A stretch of DNA of 48,328 nt from Prochlorococcus sp. AG-424-P16 (GCA_003213255.1 QCNI01000010.1:1-48328), one strand, 5' to 3'. Positions 1-9,288 are shown, counted from the stretch's first letter. Numbers and translations: made by a program. The notes: a model not told the origin generated them from the sequence alone.

Positions 1-676
1 TGGAATCACATATTTGCCTGATGATAAGGGAAGATTCGAGTCTAAAGTTAGAGAACTAACTGAACCTTTAAACCCATCGTTATTTTTGCCTCTTGATGTT
101 CAAAATCCAGCTCAAATTGAAGAAATCTTTAAAAATATAAAAGACAATTGGGGTCAAATTGACGGATTAGTTCATTGCCTAGCATTTGCAGGACGCGATG
201 AATTGATTGGAGATTATAGTGCTACCACTTCAGAGGGTTTTGATAGGGCTCTTAATATAAGTGCATATTCGTTAGCACCTTTATGTAAAGCAGCAAAACC
301 ACTTTTTAGTGATGGTGCTGGAGTTATCTCATTAACTTATTTAGGTTCAGAAAGGGCGATTCCTAACTATAACGTGATGGGAGTTGCAAAAGCAGCTTTA
401 GAAGCTTCAGTAAGATATCTCTCTGCAGAACTTGGTCCCGAAAAGCAAGTCAGAGTTAACGCAATAAGTGCTGGGCCTATAAGAACACTTGCTAGTTCTG
501 CTATAGGTGGCATTTTAGATATGATTCACAATGTTGAAGAAAAGGCTCCTTTACGCAGAACAGTCACTCAAATAGAAGTAGGTAATACAGCTGCTTTTTT
601 ATTAAGTGATCTCTCTAGCGGCATTTCAGGCCAAACAATTTATGTTGATGCGGGTTACTGCATTAATGGAATGTAA
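1..676 (+). CDS. fabI: Enoyl-[acyl-carrier-protein] reductase (NADH), 5' partial
   Basis: Catalyses the last reduction of each elongation cycle in type II fatty acid synthesis in the cytoplasm. The frame is open from base 2 (G-I-T-Y-L-P-D-D-K), so the gene begins outside the window; about 224 residues are present against roughly 260 in the family, so only the N-terminal part of the Rossmann nucleotide-binding fold is missing. The FabI active site is clear: YLGSERAIPNYNVMGVAK carries the two tyrosines and the lysine of the Y-x9-Y-x6-K arrangement, followed by the typical substrate-loop segment RVNAISAGPIRTLA. The C-terminus GQTIYVDAGYCINGM is complete. hisB follows 20 nt downstream on the same strand, so the two may be cotranscribed. 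Confidence 0.95.
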   Translation, partial: GITYLPDDKGRFESKVRELTEPLNPSLFLPLDVQNPAQIEEIFKNIKDNWGQIDGLVHCLAFAGRDELIGDYSATTSEGFDRALNISAYSLAPLCKAAKPLFSDGAGVISLTYLGSERAIPNYNVMGVAKAALEASVRYLSAELGPEKQVRVNAISAGPIRTLASSAIGGILDMIHNVEEKAPLRRTVTQIEVGNTAAFLLSDLSSGISGQTIYVDAGYCINGM

Positions 677-696
677 ACTAAGTTTTTTGCATAAAA

Positions 697-1302
697 ATGT
701 CATCTCTAAGGCAATCTGAAATAAAAAGAAAAACGAATGAAACAGATATTTCTGTATTTATAAACTTAGATGGAAATGGAATTTCTGAGATTGATACCGG
801 GATACCATTCTTAGATCATATGCTTCATCAAATATCCAGTCATGGTTTGTTCGATTTAAAAATAAAAGCAATTGGAGATACCCATATTGATGACCATCAT
901 ACAAATGAAGATGTAGGAATCGCATTAGGCAAAGCATTTTCAAAAGCCTTGGGAGAAAGAAAAGGAATAAGCAGATTTGGACATTTCTTTGCCCCATTAG
1001 ATGAAGCATTAGTTCAAGTCACTTTAGACTGCTCTGGTAGACCGCATCTATCTTATGATCTTCAATTAAAAGCTCCTAGAATAGGAAATTATGATACTGA
1101 ACTAGTAAGAGAGTTTTTTATTGCCTTTGTAAATAACAGCGGCATTACTCTGCATATTAACCAAATACGAGGAAGTAATTCACATCACATAGTTGAGGCG
1201 TGCTTTAAAGCTTTTTCAAGAGCAATGAGGATGGCTACCGAGATAGATCCAAGAAGATCTGATTCAATTCCAAGCAGTAAAGGAATGTTAGAAAAACAAT
1301 AA
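697..1302 (+). CDS. hisB: Imidazoleglycerol-phosphate dehydratase
   Basis: Cytoplasmic enzyme of histidine synthesis that dehydrates imidazole glycerol phosphate to imidazole acetol phosphate. The 201-residue length matches the monofunctional bacterial enzyme, with no fused HisB phosphatase domain. The metal-binding histidine clusters are present: [16 protein letters not shown] near residue 36, [14 protein letters not shown] near 66, and [18 protein letters not shown] near 161. The ATG at 697 is the first in-frame start after fabI, and the encoded N-terminus (R-x-S-x-I-x-R-x-T-x-E-T) is normal for the family. It lies 20 nt after fabI. No attenuator or other histidine-specific control is visible. 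Confidence 0.97.
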   Translation: MSSLRQSEIKRKTNETDISVFINLDGNGISEIDTGIPFLDHMLHQISSHGLFDLKIKAIGDTHIDDHHTNEDVGIALGKAFSKALGERKGISRFGHFFAPLDEALVQVTLDCSGRPHLSYDLQLKAPRIGNYDTELVREFFIAFVNNSGITLHINQIRGSNSHHIVEACFKAFSRAMRMATEIDPRRSDSIPSSKGMLEKQ

Positions 1303-1374
1303 AATAGGAATTTTTTCGAATCAGCCACAATTCTGTTGATTTTTGGCGAAGATATACAAAGTGATTATTTTGTT

Positions 1375-2859
1375 GTGACTAATTTACAAGATAAAAAAAT
1401 TGATAAATTTAATATTTTTAAAAAAGAAGATTGGTCAAGTGCTTATCAAAATGTAGAAAAGGAGCTAACTAAAGAGCCTCTAAAAATTAGCAAAGGCAAT
1501 AATATTAAAAATTTAAATGGAACACTTTTAAGAAATGGACCAGGAATATTAGAGAGAGGTGGGCAATGGGTTCATCATCCATTTGATGGTGATGGGATGA
1601 TAACATCCATAAATTTCGAAAATGGTCAGCCATTATTAACAAATAGATTTGTTAAAACTAAAGGTTATTTGGAAGAAGAAAAAATAGATAAATTTATTTA
1701 TAGAGGTGTTTTTGGAACACAAAAAAATGGAGGAATTTTAAATAACGCATTAGATCTAAAATTCAAGAATATAGCTAATACACATGTCATTAAATTAGGA
1801 AATGAAATTCTCGCATTATGGGAAGCAGCAGGTCCACATGCAATGGATCCTGATAGTCTTGAAACTATTGGTTTAACAACATTAAAAGGAGTACTCAAGC
1901 CTAACGAAGCATTCAGTGCTCATCCCAAAACAGACCTAAACTCAAATGCATCTTCAGAACTTTTAGTAACTTTTGGAGTACAAACCGGTCCAAAAAGTAC
2001 CATTAGATTAATGGAATTTGATAATGCTGGTACAAATTCTGGAGAGCTCATTTTTGACCGAAAAGATACCTTTGATGGCTTTGCATTCCTTCATGATTTC
2101 GCAATTACAACTAATTGGGCAATATTTTTACAGAATGCTATTGATTTCAATCCTCTCCCATTCGTAATGGGTCAAAAAGGAGCAGCACAATGTCTAAAGT
2201 CAAACCCAAATAAAAAGGCAAAGTTTTTTATTATCCCCAGAGAAAGTGGATTATTTAGAGGACAGCCTCCTTTAACAATAGATGCTCCAGAAGGATTCGT
2301 TTTCCATCATGTAAACGCATTTGAAAAAGATTCCAAAATCATATTAGATAGTATTTTTTATGATGATTTCCCATCAGTAGGTCCAGACGAGAATTTTAGG
2401 GATATTGACTTTGATAAATATCCAGAAGGAAAACTAAAAAGATCAATTATCGATCTAAAGACAAAAACTTGTGAACTTGAAACTTTCAGTGAACAATGTT
2501 GTGAATTTGCTGTTGTTAATCCTAAAAACTTAGGATTAAAAGCAAGTTATAGTTGGATGGCAAGCACATCTCAAAAGCTGGGGAACGCTCCACTTCAAGC
2601 AATAAAAAAAATAAATTTAACTTCAAAGGAAGAGATTTTTTGGTCAGCTGGTCCAAGTGGATTTGTCAGTGAACCAATTATGGTTCCATCAGAAAACTCT
2701 TCAAAAGAAGATGAGGGATTTTTATTTATACTTCTATGGAATGGAGAAAGAAGAGGAAGCGATTTAGTGATATTAGACGCAGAAGACTTAAAAGAATTAG
2801 CTGTTTATGAATTACCAATTTCAATTCCGCATGGCCTTCATGGATCTTGGGTTAATTGA
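1375..2859 (+). CDS. Carotenoid oxygenase (RPE65/CCD family)
   Basis: Non-haem iron(II) dioxygenase of the carotenoid or apocarotenoid cleavage family. The four iron-ligand histidines that define the fold can be placed in order: SAHPK, FLHDF, FHHVN and the C-terminal PHGLHG. The motif RNGPGILERGG and the following HPFDGDGMI are typical of the family N-terminus. The GTG at 1375 gives 494 residues, close to the usual size; an in-frame TTG at 1336 would add 13 residues and cannot be excluded. Cleavage site and substrate cannot be deduced from sequence. The gene ends 2 nt before the convergent ITP pyrophosphatase gene. Function in Prochlorococcus is inferred from the family only. Confidence 0.88.
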   Translation: MTNLQDKKIDKFNIFKKEDWSSAYQNVEKELTKEPLKISKGNNIKNLNGTLLRNGPGILERGGQWVHHPFDGDGMITSINFENGQPLLTNRFVKTKGYLEEEKIDKFIYRGVFGTQKNGGILNNALDLKFKNIANTHVIKLGNEILALWEAAGPHAMDPDSLETIGLTTLKGVLKPNEAFSAHPKTDLNSNASSELLVTFGVQTGPKSTIRLMEFDNAGTNSGELIFDRKDTFDGFAFLHDFAITTNWAIFLQNAIDFNPLPFVMGQKGAAQCLKSNPNKKAKFFIIPRESGLFRGQPPLTIDAPEGFVFHHVNAFEKDSKIILDSIFYDDFPSVGPDENFRDIDFDKYPEGKLKRSIIDLKTKTCELETFSEQCCEFAVVNPKNLGLKASYSWMASTSQKLGNAPLQAIKKINLTSKEEIFWSAGPSGFVSEPIMVPSENSSKEDEGFLFILLWNGERRGSDLVILDAEDLKELAVYELPISIPHGLHGSWVN

Positions 2860-2861
2860 AC

Positions 2862-3437
2862 TTAAGAAAAAATTTCAATTAAATCTGGAATAATTTGTTT
2901 TAATGCTTTACCCCTATGACTACAAGAGTCTTTAATATCATTATTCATTTCTGCGAAAGTTAATCTGGTAGAACTCTCCTCAAAAATTGGGTCATACCCA
3001 AAACCACTTTTTCCTCTTGGGTTTAAAATTATATTGCCATGACATTTAGCCTCAGATTCAATAATCACTTCACCATTTGGGGAACAAACACAAATATTAG
3101 CAATAAAGAAAGCACTTCTATTTTGAACTCCATCAAGTTCTCTTAAAACTCGTTCAATTCTCTTCTGATCATTTTCTGCATATCTAGATGAGTAAATGCC
3201 AGGCTTACCACCTAGTGCTTCAATACAAATTCCTGAATCATCTGCTATTGAAAAATTATTTGTTTTTCTCGAAACTTCACTCGCTTTTTTAATTGCATTA
3301 TCTCTAAATGTCAGTCCATCCTCTTCAACTTCTAATGATTCTGGCTGGAGTAACAATTTACAATTAACTCCAGAAAGCAATTTCTTATATTCTTCAATTT
3401 TACCTTTATTCTTGCTCGCTAAAAATAAATTTTTCAT
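2862..3437 (-). CDS. rdgB: dITP/XTP (non-canonical purine NTP) pyrophosphatase, HAM1/RdgB
   Basis: Hydrolyses dITP, ITP and XTP to monophosphates plus pyrophosphate, keeping deaminated purines out of DNA and RNA. The family signature is complete: the N-terminal substrate site LFLASKNKGKIEEYKKLL, the acidic ADDSGICIEALGGKPGIYSSRYA, and the C-terminal SGFGYDPIF and SHRGKAL. The ATG at 3437 gives 191 residues and starts exactly at the conserved N-terminus; the longer frame to 3476 would overlap the upstream gene and adds unrelated residues. It begins 2 nt after the stop of the phosphohexomutase gene, so the two are almost certainly translated from one message. Confidence 0.95.
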   Translation of the reverse strand: MKNLFLASKNKGKIEEYKKLLSGVNCKLLLQPESLEVEEDGLTFRDNAIKKASEVSRKTNNFSIADDSGICIEALGGKPGIYSSRYAENDQKRIERVLRELDGVQNRSAFFIANICVCSPNGEVIIESEAKCHGNIILNPRGKSGFGYDPIFEESSTRLTFAEMNNDIKDSCSHRGKALKQIIPDLIEIFS

Positions 3438-3439
3438 CC

Positions 3440-4894
3440 TTATTTTCCTGCCAAATTTATAAATTCTTGACCCCACTCTAATATCTCAATTAGATAAGCT
3501 TCTTTTGGTGCTTCACAATATAACCTTAAAAGAGGTTCCGTTCCTGAAAATCTAAAAAGAAGCCAAAAATTTTTATCAATTCTCAACTTTATTCCATCGA
3601 TCTCTGAGATACTTTTTAACTTGTGATTATTAATATTCTCAGGAATATTATTTATGATAAATTCTTTTACGTTATTTTTTTCTGACTGATTTGGAAATTT
3701 AATATCAATTCTTTTATAAAAACTTGGCCCAAAATCTTCTTGAATTTCATCCAAGGATTCATATAAATATTGAGATTTTTCAGCAATTCCATTCAATAAA
3801 ACCATCGCTGCATATAGAGCATCTCTTTCAGGCATAAAGTCACCAAAACCAACTCCCCCAGATTCCTCTCCTCCAATAAATATTTTTTCTTTAATCATTT
3901 TTTCAGCAATATATTTAAAGCCAACTGGAAGTTCAAAAACATCTCTATTTTGACTCTCTGATATGTTTTTAATAATATCTGAACCACTAACAGTCTTTAA
4001 AACTGGATAAGAATTATTTTTAATTTCGCCTAAATAGCTAATAAAGTATGGGAGTAAATCTTGAGTACTAGAGTATCTTCCTTTTTCATCAATTGCCGCA
4101 ATTCTATCACCATCACCATCAAATATAATTCCTAAAGTTTTCACTTCATTTGTTGAATTTTTCATTAGTGTTTGTTTTAGATCATCTGCATAATTCAAAA
4201 GAGGTTCAGGGGGTTTTCCTCCAAAAAAAGGATCAGCATCTTTCCTGATTTCTGAAATCACTTCTAAATCATTAGAAGCAAAAATCTCAGCCATACAATT
4301 TGCAGCTGAACCATGCATGGAATCTACAAAAATTTTCAATTTCATTTTTTTTAATCTCTTGGAAATATGGTCAATATCAAAGAGGGATTTAATTCTATTT
4401 AAATGAAATTTCTTAATATCTACCAAAAGATTAATACCATCTATTTTTTCAATTGAATTTCCAAGAATTAATCTTTTTTCAACTTCACTTGTAAAAGATT
4501 CGTCAACAGAACATCCATTAAAGTTCTTTATTTTCAGACCTAGCCAATTATATGGATTATGACTTGCTGTGATTACTAACGCTCCAAGACAACCGACTTC
4601 TTTGGCATAGAAACTACAAGAGGGTGTTGTAACAAAGCTATCAGATAAGATAGGTTCGAAACCACATCCTCTTACAAAAGGCACTATTTGCTTGGCGAAT
4701 TCACAAGCCATAAATCTACGATCATATCCAATAATAATTTTCTTTGAATTAACTTCTTTATAGTATTGATAATGCAACTCCTGACAAGCAGCGACAACAA
4801 CTCTTGAAAGATTGGACAGGTTAAAGTCAAAACCAATAATTCCTCTCCAACCATCAGTTCCAAATTTTATCTTATCTAATTTATCAGCTGTCAA
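3440..4894 (-). CDS. Phosphoglucomutase/phosphomannomutase family protein
   Basis: Alpha-D-phosphohexomutase that moves phosphate between C1 and C6 of a hexose. All four signature loops are visible: the phosphoserine loop TASHNPYNWLGLKIK, the metal-binding loop DGDGDRIA, the sugar-binding loop GGEESGG, and the phosphate-binding loop RFSGTEPLLRLYCEA. At 484 residues it is of ordinary length. It is not the glucosamine mutase, because a separate glmM with the canonical [13 protein letters not shown] loop lies at 36333. Whether it prefers glucose or mannose phosphates is not evident from the loops. It is the first gene of a two-gene leftward unit with rdgB. The start ATG at 4894 leads into FGTDGWRG, the conserved N-terminus. 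Confidence 0.92.
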   Translation of the reverse strand: MTADKLDKIKFGTDGWRGIIGFDFNLSNLSRVVVAACQELHYQYYKEVNSKKIIIGYDRRFMACEFAKQIVPFVRGCGFEPILSDSFVTTPSCSFYAKEVGCLGALVITASHNPYNWLGLKIKNFNGCSVDESFTSEVEKRLILGNSIEKIDGINLLVDIKKFHLNRIKSLFDIDHISKRLKKMKLKIFVDSMHGSAANCMAEIFASNDLEVISEIRKDADPFFGGKPPEPLLNYADDLKQTLMKNSTNEVKTLGIIFDGDGDRIAAIDEKGRYSSTQDLLPYFISYLGEIKNNSYPVLKTVSGSDIIKNISESQNRDVFELPVGFKYIAEKMIKEKIFIGGEESGGVGFGDFMPERDALYAAMVLLNGIAEKSQYLYESLDEIQEDFGPSFYKRIDIKFPNQSEKNNVKEFIINNIPENINNHKLKSISEIDGIKLRIDKNFWLLFRFSGTEPLLRLYCEAPKEAYLIEILEWGQEFINLAGK

Positions 4895-4975
4895 ATTTCA
4901 AATTTCCTTGATTTCTTTTAATTATCTATACTAATTTATATGAGTAAATTTTAAAACCGCCCTTAAAAAAATAAT

Positions 4976-6394
4976 TTGAATTCTCTTCATTTAAAAAGTT
5001 ATACAAGATGCAAAAGAAAAGCATGGCTAGATTTTAAGGGTAAAAAATCTTATGAAGTTTGGTCTCCCCATAAAGCTATAGATAAAATTAATCAGTTTCA
5101 AAGTTTCTCTGAATTTTGTAATGGTGAAATATATACAGGATTAAAAGCCTGTGAAAATGGTTATCAAGGGGTAATTGGATTAAAAATCAAAGGAAATCTT
5201 TTCCAAAATATAAACGTAGAGATACTTCCACAATTACTTTTAAAGACTAAAGGTAAAAGTAAATGGGGACAATATAAATATTTACCTGCTGTTTATAAGT
5301 TGGGCCACAAAACAACTAAAGAACATTTATTCGACTTAGCTTTTTGTTCTATGCTTTTGGAATCTTTTCAAGAATCTAAAATTGAGAAAGGATTAGTAAT
5401 TTCAACTTTTTATAAAAAAGTTAAAGTTGAAGAAATTTATTTAAATAAAAAATTAAGAAAAAAAGTTTTAAATGTTTTATTAAATTTGAATGAATGCTTG
5501 GAGGGATCTATACCAGAAATAACTCAAGATAGAAAAAAATGTACTATTTGTTCTTGGCAAAAATTTTGTGACAAAGAAGCAAAAGAAAATGGATTTCTAA
5601 CAGATATAGATGGAATAGGGTCCAAAACGGCCTCGTTACTCAAAGCAAATGGAATAACTAATACCCAAACATTAGCTTCTTACAGCGAGAAACTACTTGG
5701 AGATAAATTATCTCAATTCAAAGATCAGAAGTATGAAAAAGCATCCATATTTGTAAAGCAAGCACAAGCATATATCTCTGGAGAACCATATTTCATTTCT
5801 AATGAAAATAATTCGGAAGATCTATTAGAAAAAATAAGTTCAGGATTTTATATATTTGATATTGAGTCAAATCCAGATGAAAAGCATGATTTTTTATATG
5901 GATTTTTAAAAGTAAATAATTTGTCTATAAAAAAAGAAGATCTTATTTATAAACCAATCTTAAATCTTAAAAACAATAAAGGAGAATCTTACAGGCAAAT
6001 TATTGAAATACTTTTTTCACACAAGGAATGGCCAGTTTTGCATTACGGAGAAACGGAAAAGATCGCAATAATTAATATTGCTAAAAGCCTAAATTTTAGT
6101 TTTGAAGAAATTGATTCACTTTCCTCCAGATTTATTGACTTACATACCTTAATAAGAAAGTCTTGGATATTACCATTAAAAAACTATGGCTTAAAAACTG
6201 TTTCAAATTGGCTTGGATTTGAATGGGTGCAGAAAAATGTAAGTGGCTCGAAAGCACTTTATTGGTGGATTCAATATCAAATTACAGAAAACCAAATATT
6301 TTTAAAGAAAGTTATCCAATATAACAAAGATGATTGTTTTGCTACTCTACAAATTGCAGAATATTTAATCAAAAATCGATTAAAGAAAAATTGA
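4976..6394 (+). CDS. TM0106-type RecB-like nuclease with Fe-S staple, HhH and RNase H-like domains
   Basis: A 472-residue composite nuclease of the TM0106/RecB type. In order: Cys12 in the N-terminal YTRCKRKAWLDF, then CxxC-x5-C at Cys189, Cys192 and Cys198, the spacing of the [4Fe-4S] staple in Cas4 and AddB nucleases; a helix-hairpin-helix at about 209-228 (DIDGIGSKTASLLKANG); then a DEDD-like RNase H fold with DIES near 295 and YNKDDC near 449. This suggests two nuclease centres, but the substrate is unknown. TTG at 4976 is the only usable start, because a TAA lies in frame at 4964-4966. It stands alone on its strand and overlaps the end of the convergent ygfZ by 15 nt. Confidence 0.8.
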   Translation: MNSLHLKSYTRCKRKAWLDFKGKKSYEVWSPHKAIDKINQFQSFSEFCNGEIYTGLKACENGYQGVIGLKIKGNLFQNINVEILPQLLLKTKGKSKWGQYKYLPAVYKLGHKTTKEHLFDLAFCSMLLESFQESKIEKGLVISTFYKKVKVEEIYLNKKLRKKVLNVLLNLNECLEGSIPEITQDRKKCTICSWQKFCDKEAKENGFLTDIDGIGSKTASLLKANGITNTQTLASYSEKLLGDKLSQFKDQKYEKASIFVKQAQAYISGEPYFISNENNSEDLLEKISSGFYIFDIESNPDEKHDFLYGFLKVNNLSIKKEDLIYKPILNLKNNKGESYRQIIEILFSHKEWPVLHYGETEKIAIINIAKSLNFSFEEIDSLSSRFIDLHTLIRKSWILPLKNYGLKTVSNWLGFEWVQKNVSGSKALYWWIQYQITENQIFLKKVIQYNKDDCFATLQIAEYLIKNRLKKN

Positions 6395-7216
6395 TCCTAC
6401 AGATTTTTGTATAATAATTTTTCCAAAAATTTCTGAAAAAAAATAACCTCCTTCCTCTAAATATTTTCTTTTAATCATTGCTAAACCTCTTATTTGAGAA
6501 TCTGATTTAAAGAAACTAGTGATTTTGCCCACAGAAATATCCTTGTCAGAATTTATATATAAATTTTTATCTTCAACGTCTAAATTCCAATTAGATTCAA
6601 ATGATTTCCAAATTCTTATTTCCTGTTTTAAAGAAGAAACATTTTTTATTTTTGACATTGTTTCTTGCCCTAAATAACAACCTTTATTAAAATCTATAAG
6701 ATCTTTTAATCCAAGCTCAAGAGGATTATTTTTTCCGTTTATTTCCATTTCTAATGAGGGTATTGCCTGAGTAATCTTCCAAAGTTTTAAATCATTGGGA
6801 TTTAGTAAATTTATTTTATTTTTATATATTTCAAATTCTTTGTCTTCTGTTTTGAAGAAAATAGGCTGGTAAGATCTCCATGAACTAGATTCATCAATTT
6901 CTTGAATTCTATTTATCAAGGAGGGTTCACTCAGAAGTACATCGTCCGCTGGAAAAATAATTTGATTAAAGTAATCAATTATTTCATTTGTGTTACCCGC
7001 CAAGATAATTACTTCGAAGCTTTTTTCTAAAAAAATAATTTCAATTAATGACCTTAGAACTCCATTTGGAGTTAACCAACAAGTTTTGATAACTTTATTT
7101 TCTGAATTAAGAATATTACCAGTTGTTATTCCATTCAAAAATTTTCTGGCATCTTTTCCAGTAATTGAAAAACAATCAAATTTTTCAAGCCAAAACTTTT
7201 TTTTTATATCTTTCAT
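6380..7216 (-). CDS. ygfZ: Folate-binding protein YgfZ (GcvT-like, Fe-S cluster maintenance)
   Basis: Tetrahydrofolate-binding protein of the GcvT fold that in other bacteria supports assembly or repair of iron-sulfur enzymes. The diagnostic motif K-G-C-Y-x-G-Q-E appears as FNKGCYLGQETMSKI near residues 178-192, including the essential cysteine. The N-terminus has the GcvT-like ITGKDARKFLNGITTGNI. Length 278 is slightly short but within range for cyanobacterial versions. It begins 10 nt after the pyrE stop, so it is probably the second gene of a pyrE-ygfZ unit. Its last 15 nt overlap the end of the nuclease gene on the other strand. Confidence 0.88.
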   Translation of the reverse strand: MKDIKKKFWLEKFDCFSITGKDARKFLNGITTGNILNSENKVIKTCWLTPNGVLRSLIEIIFLEKSFEVIILAGNTNEIIDYFNQIIFPADDVLLSEPSLINRIQEIDESSSWRSYQPIFFKTEDKEFEIYKNKINLLNPNDLKLWKITQAIPSLEMEINGKNNPLELGLKDLIDFNKGCYLGQETMSKIKNVSSLKQEIRIWKSFESNWNLDVEDKNLYINSDKDISVGKITSFFKSDSQIRGLAMIKRKYLEEGGYFFSEIFGKIIIQKSVGSIFL

Positions 7217-7226
7217 TTCTAAATAA

Positions 7227-7787
7227 TTATAAAAAGTCTTTTATTGTGAAAAGACTCTTTAATTTAACATTTTCATCTTGAAGGGCTTCTAATCCACCTT
7301 CTTGCCTATCAACTATAGACAAAACTTCCTCAACAACATAATTATTTTCTCGTAATTTTTTTATAGCTTTTATTACTGAACCAGCAGTTGTAACCACATC
7401 CTCTAAGACAGTTACCAAAGTTCCTTCTTCTAATATAGGGCCCTCTATTCCAGCTTTGGTACCGTATTTTTTGATTTCTTTCCTAATTATTAAACCATCA
7501 AGTTCTAGTCCATTCAAAGCTGCTTTAACAATTAATCCACTTACTATAGGGTCTGCACCTAATGTCAATCCTGCTACAGCTTTTGACCTTGAGTCCTTTA
7601 AATCTAAAAATAATTCACTTATTAAGTTTAAGCCTTCGCCATTTAATGACACTGGTTTACAGTTCAAGTAATGACTGCTTTTTTTTCCTGAAGATAAAGT
7701 GAAGTTTCCTTTCTTATAAGATTTTTCAATTAACTGTTTTAACAATTTTGCTTTATTTAAATAATATTTATCCGAAAATTTGCCCAT
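7227..7787 (-). CDS. pyrE: Orotate phosphoribosyltransferase
   Basis: Transfers the ribose phosphate of PRPP to orotate to give OMP in pyrimidine synthesis. The PRPP-binding signature [20 protein letters not shown] is plain near residues 125-144, and the flexible-loop region [15 protein letters not shown] with its lysines precedes it. The N-terminal [23 protein letters not shown] is the usual orotate-side segment. At 186 residues it is a stand-alone enzyme with no OMP decarboxylase fusion. The start is the ATG at 7787. The promoter must lie in the 141-bp gap shared with the CAU tRNA on the other strand. ygfZ follows closely. Confidence 0.95.
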   Translation of the reverse strand: MGKFSDKYYLNKAKLLKQLIEKSYKKGNFTLSSGKKSSHYLNCKPVSLNGEGLNLISELFLDLKDSRSKAVAGLTLGADPIVSGLIVKAALNGLELDGLIIRKEIKKYGTKAGIEGPILEEGTLVTVLEDVVTTAGSVIKAIKKLRENNYVVEEVLSIVDRQEGGLEALQDENVKLKSLFTIKDFL

Positions 7788-7889
7788 TAGTAAAAGTTTA
7801 ATTTCTATTTAAAGATTAGAAGAAAAAAAAGAAATCTCACAAAAACTTCCTAATGAGGTATTTTTTGAAATATTATTTTTATATTGTAT

Positions 7890-7918
7890 ATTGAAATTCA
7901 ATGTAATTAAAATTACAT
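7890..7918. repeat. Two overlapping dyad symmetries upstream of the CAU tRNA
   Basis: ATTGA-AAT-TCAAT (7890-7902) runs directly into ATGTAATT-AA-AATTACAT (7901-7918), a perfect 8-bp-arm inverted repeat ending 10 nt before the tRNA. It lies in the gap between divergent pyrE and the tRNA. It could be an operator, a transcription stop, or a chance product of AT-rich sequence. Confidence 0.4.
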
Positions 7919-7928
7919 AAATTCCCTT

Positions 7929-8001
7929 GGGGGTGTAGCAATCTGGTGAATGCACCAAACTCATAATTTGGCTAAGGCGAGTTCGATCCTCGCCACCCCC
8001 A
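7929..8001 (+). tRNA. tRNA with CAU anticodon (Met, or Ile2)
   Basis: A complete 73-nt cloverleaf. The acceptor GGGGGUG (7929-7935) pairs with CACCCCC (7994-8000), discriminator A at 8001. The D-arm is GCA...UGC with loop GG; the anticodon arm CCAAA-CUCAUAA-UUUGG gives anticodon CAU; the T-arm is GCGAG-UUCGAUC-CUCGC. The terminal CCA is not encoded. A CAU anticodon can be elongator methionine or the lysidine-modified isoleucine tRNA for AUA. The first base pair G-C argues against an initiator, which usually has an unpaired 1-72 position. I cannot settle Met against Ile2 from this alone. Confidence 0.93.
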
Positions 8002-8019
8002 TTATTCATTTGTTATTGA

Positions 8020-9288
8020 ATGAAAATAACTCTACTTTTATTTCTTTTATTTCTACCAGCTTTTTTCGCAGCGAGTGAACTCTCTTTTTTATTAATAAGG
8101 CCAAGTAAAGTTTTAAGGTTAATAGAAGAAAAAAAGAAAGGAGCATTTTCAATTTTAAAAATTCAAAAACGCTTTAGATCTTCACTAATTGCTTCTCAAT
8201 TTGGAGTAACAATTTCATTAATTGCAATTGGATGGCTAAGCAATAACCTGGCTAACGATTATTGGAAAAGCAATATTTTGTCAAATAGATTTTATGATCT
8301 TCTATTATTTTTATTTGTTGTTTTTGTTGTTACTCTTATTTCTGGACTAATTCCAAAAGCTTTAGTAATCAATAATCCAGAATCTGCTGCATTAAGGTTA
8401 ACCACAATATTCGATGCCGTGAGAAAAGCTATGAATCCTATAGTGAAAACAATAGAATTCTTTGCTAGCGCTTGTTTAGGCTTGTTCAATTTAAATAACA
8501 AATGGGATTCTTTAAACTCGGGTTTATCTGCTGGAGAATTAGAAACTCTTATAGAAACAGATAATGTAACAGGTTTAAAACCAGATGAGAAGAATATTCT
8601 TGAAGGAGTTTTTGCTTTAAAAGATACACAAGTGAAAGAAGTGATGATTCCAAGATCCGAAATGGTAACTTTGCCAAAAAATATAACCTTTTCAGAACTA
8701 ATGAAAAAAGTAGATAAAACGCGACATGCTCGCTTCTTTGTGATTGGTGAGTCTTTAGATGATGTATTGGGTGTATTAGATTTACGTTTTCTAGCTAGGC
8801 CAATATCAAAAGGAGAAATGGAAGCCGATACATTATTAGAGCCATTCCTTTTACCAGTAACAAAAATAATAGAAACATGTTCACTAGCAGAAATATTTCC
8901 AATAGTAAGAGACTACAATCCGTTCTTACTAGTTGTTGATGAACATGGTGGAACAGAAGGACTTATAACTGCAGCTGATCTAAATGGCGAAATAGTTGGA
9001 GAGGAAATGCTCAATAATAGAACTTATTCAGATATGAGAATGTTAGATAATTTCTCTAAAAAATGGTCAATAGCTGGCAAATCAGAAATTGTTGAAATCA
9101 ATAAAAAAATAGGATGTTCTATTCCAGAAGGTACTGATTATCATACTCTTGCTGGATTTATGTTAGAAAAATTTCAAATGGTTCCAAAAATTGGCGACGT
9201 TTTAGATTTTAATAATATAAAATTTGAAGTTATTTCTATGTCAGGGCCAAAAATTGATCGTGTTAAAATAATTCTTCCAAAAAGCTAA
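8020..9288 (+). CDS. CNNM (DUF21) / CBS-pair / CorC-HlyC domain membrane protein
   Basis: Integral membrane protein of the haemolysin-C/CorC group, whose relatives are linked to Mg2+ or Co2+ efflux. The order is typical: hydrophobic segments at about 1-18, 62-78 and 89-112 forming the CNNM region; the linker GELETLIET; the CBS pair beginning VKEVMIPRSEMVTLP near residue 207 and ending LVVDEHGGTEGLITAADL near 307-324; and a C-terminal CorC domain with DYHTLAGFMLEKF and GDVLDF. Its 422 residues match the family. It starts 18 nt after the CAU tRNA on the same strand. The transported substrate cannot be inferred. Confidence 0.88.
   Translation: MKITLLLFLLFLPAFFAASELSFLLIRPSKVLRLIEEKKKGAFSILKIQKRFRSSLIASQFGVTISLIAIGWLSNNLANDYWKSNILSNRFYDLLLFLFVVFVVTLISGLIPKALVINNPESAALRLTTIFDAVRKAMNPIVKTIEFFASACLGLFNLNNKWDSLNSGLSAGELETLIETDNVTGLKPDEKNILEGVFALKDTQVKEVMIPRSEMVTLPKNITFSELMKKVDKTRHARFFVIGESLDDVLGVLDLRFLARPISKGEMEADTLLEPFLLPVTKIIETCSLAEIFPIVRDYNPFLLVVDEHGGTEGLITAADLNGEIVGEEMLNNRTYSDMRMLDNFSKKWSIAGKSEIVEINKKIGCSIPEGTDYHTLAGFMLEKFQMVPKIGDVLDFNNIKFEVISMSGPKIDRVKIILPKS

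Noticed and set aside
7809-8009. Minus-strand ORF of 66 codons
   Set aside because: It runs antisense through the tRNA gene and has no recognisable protein features.
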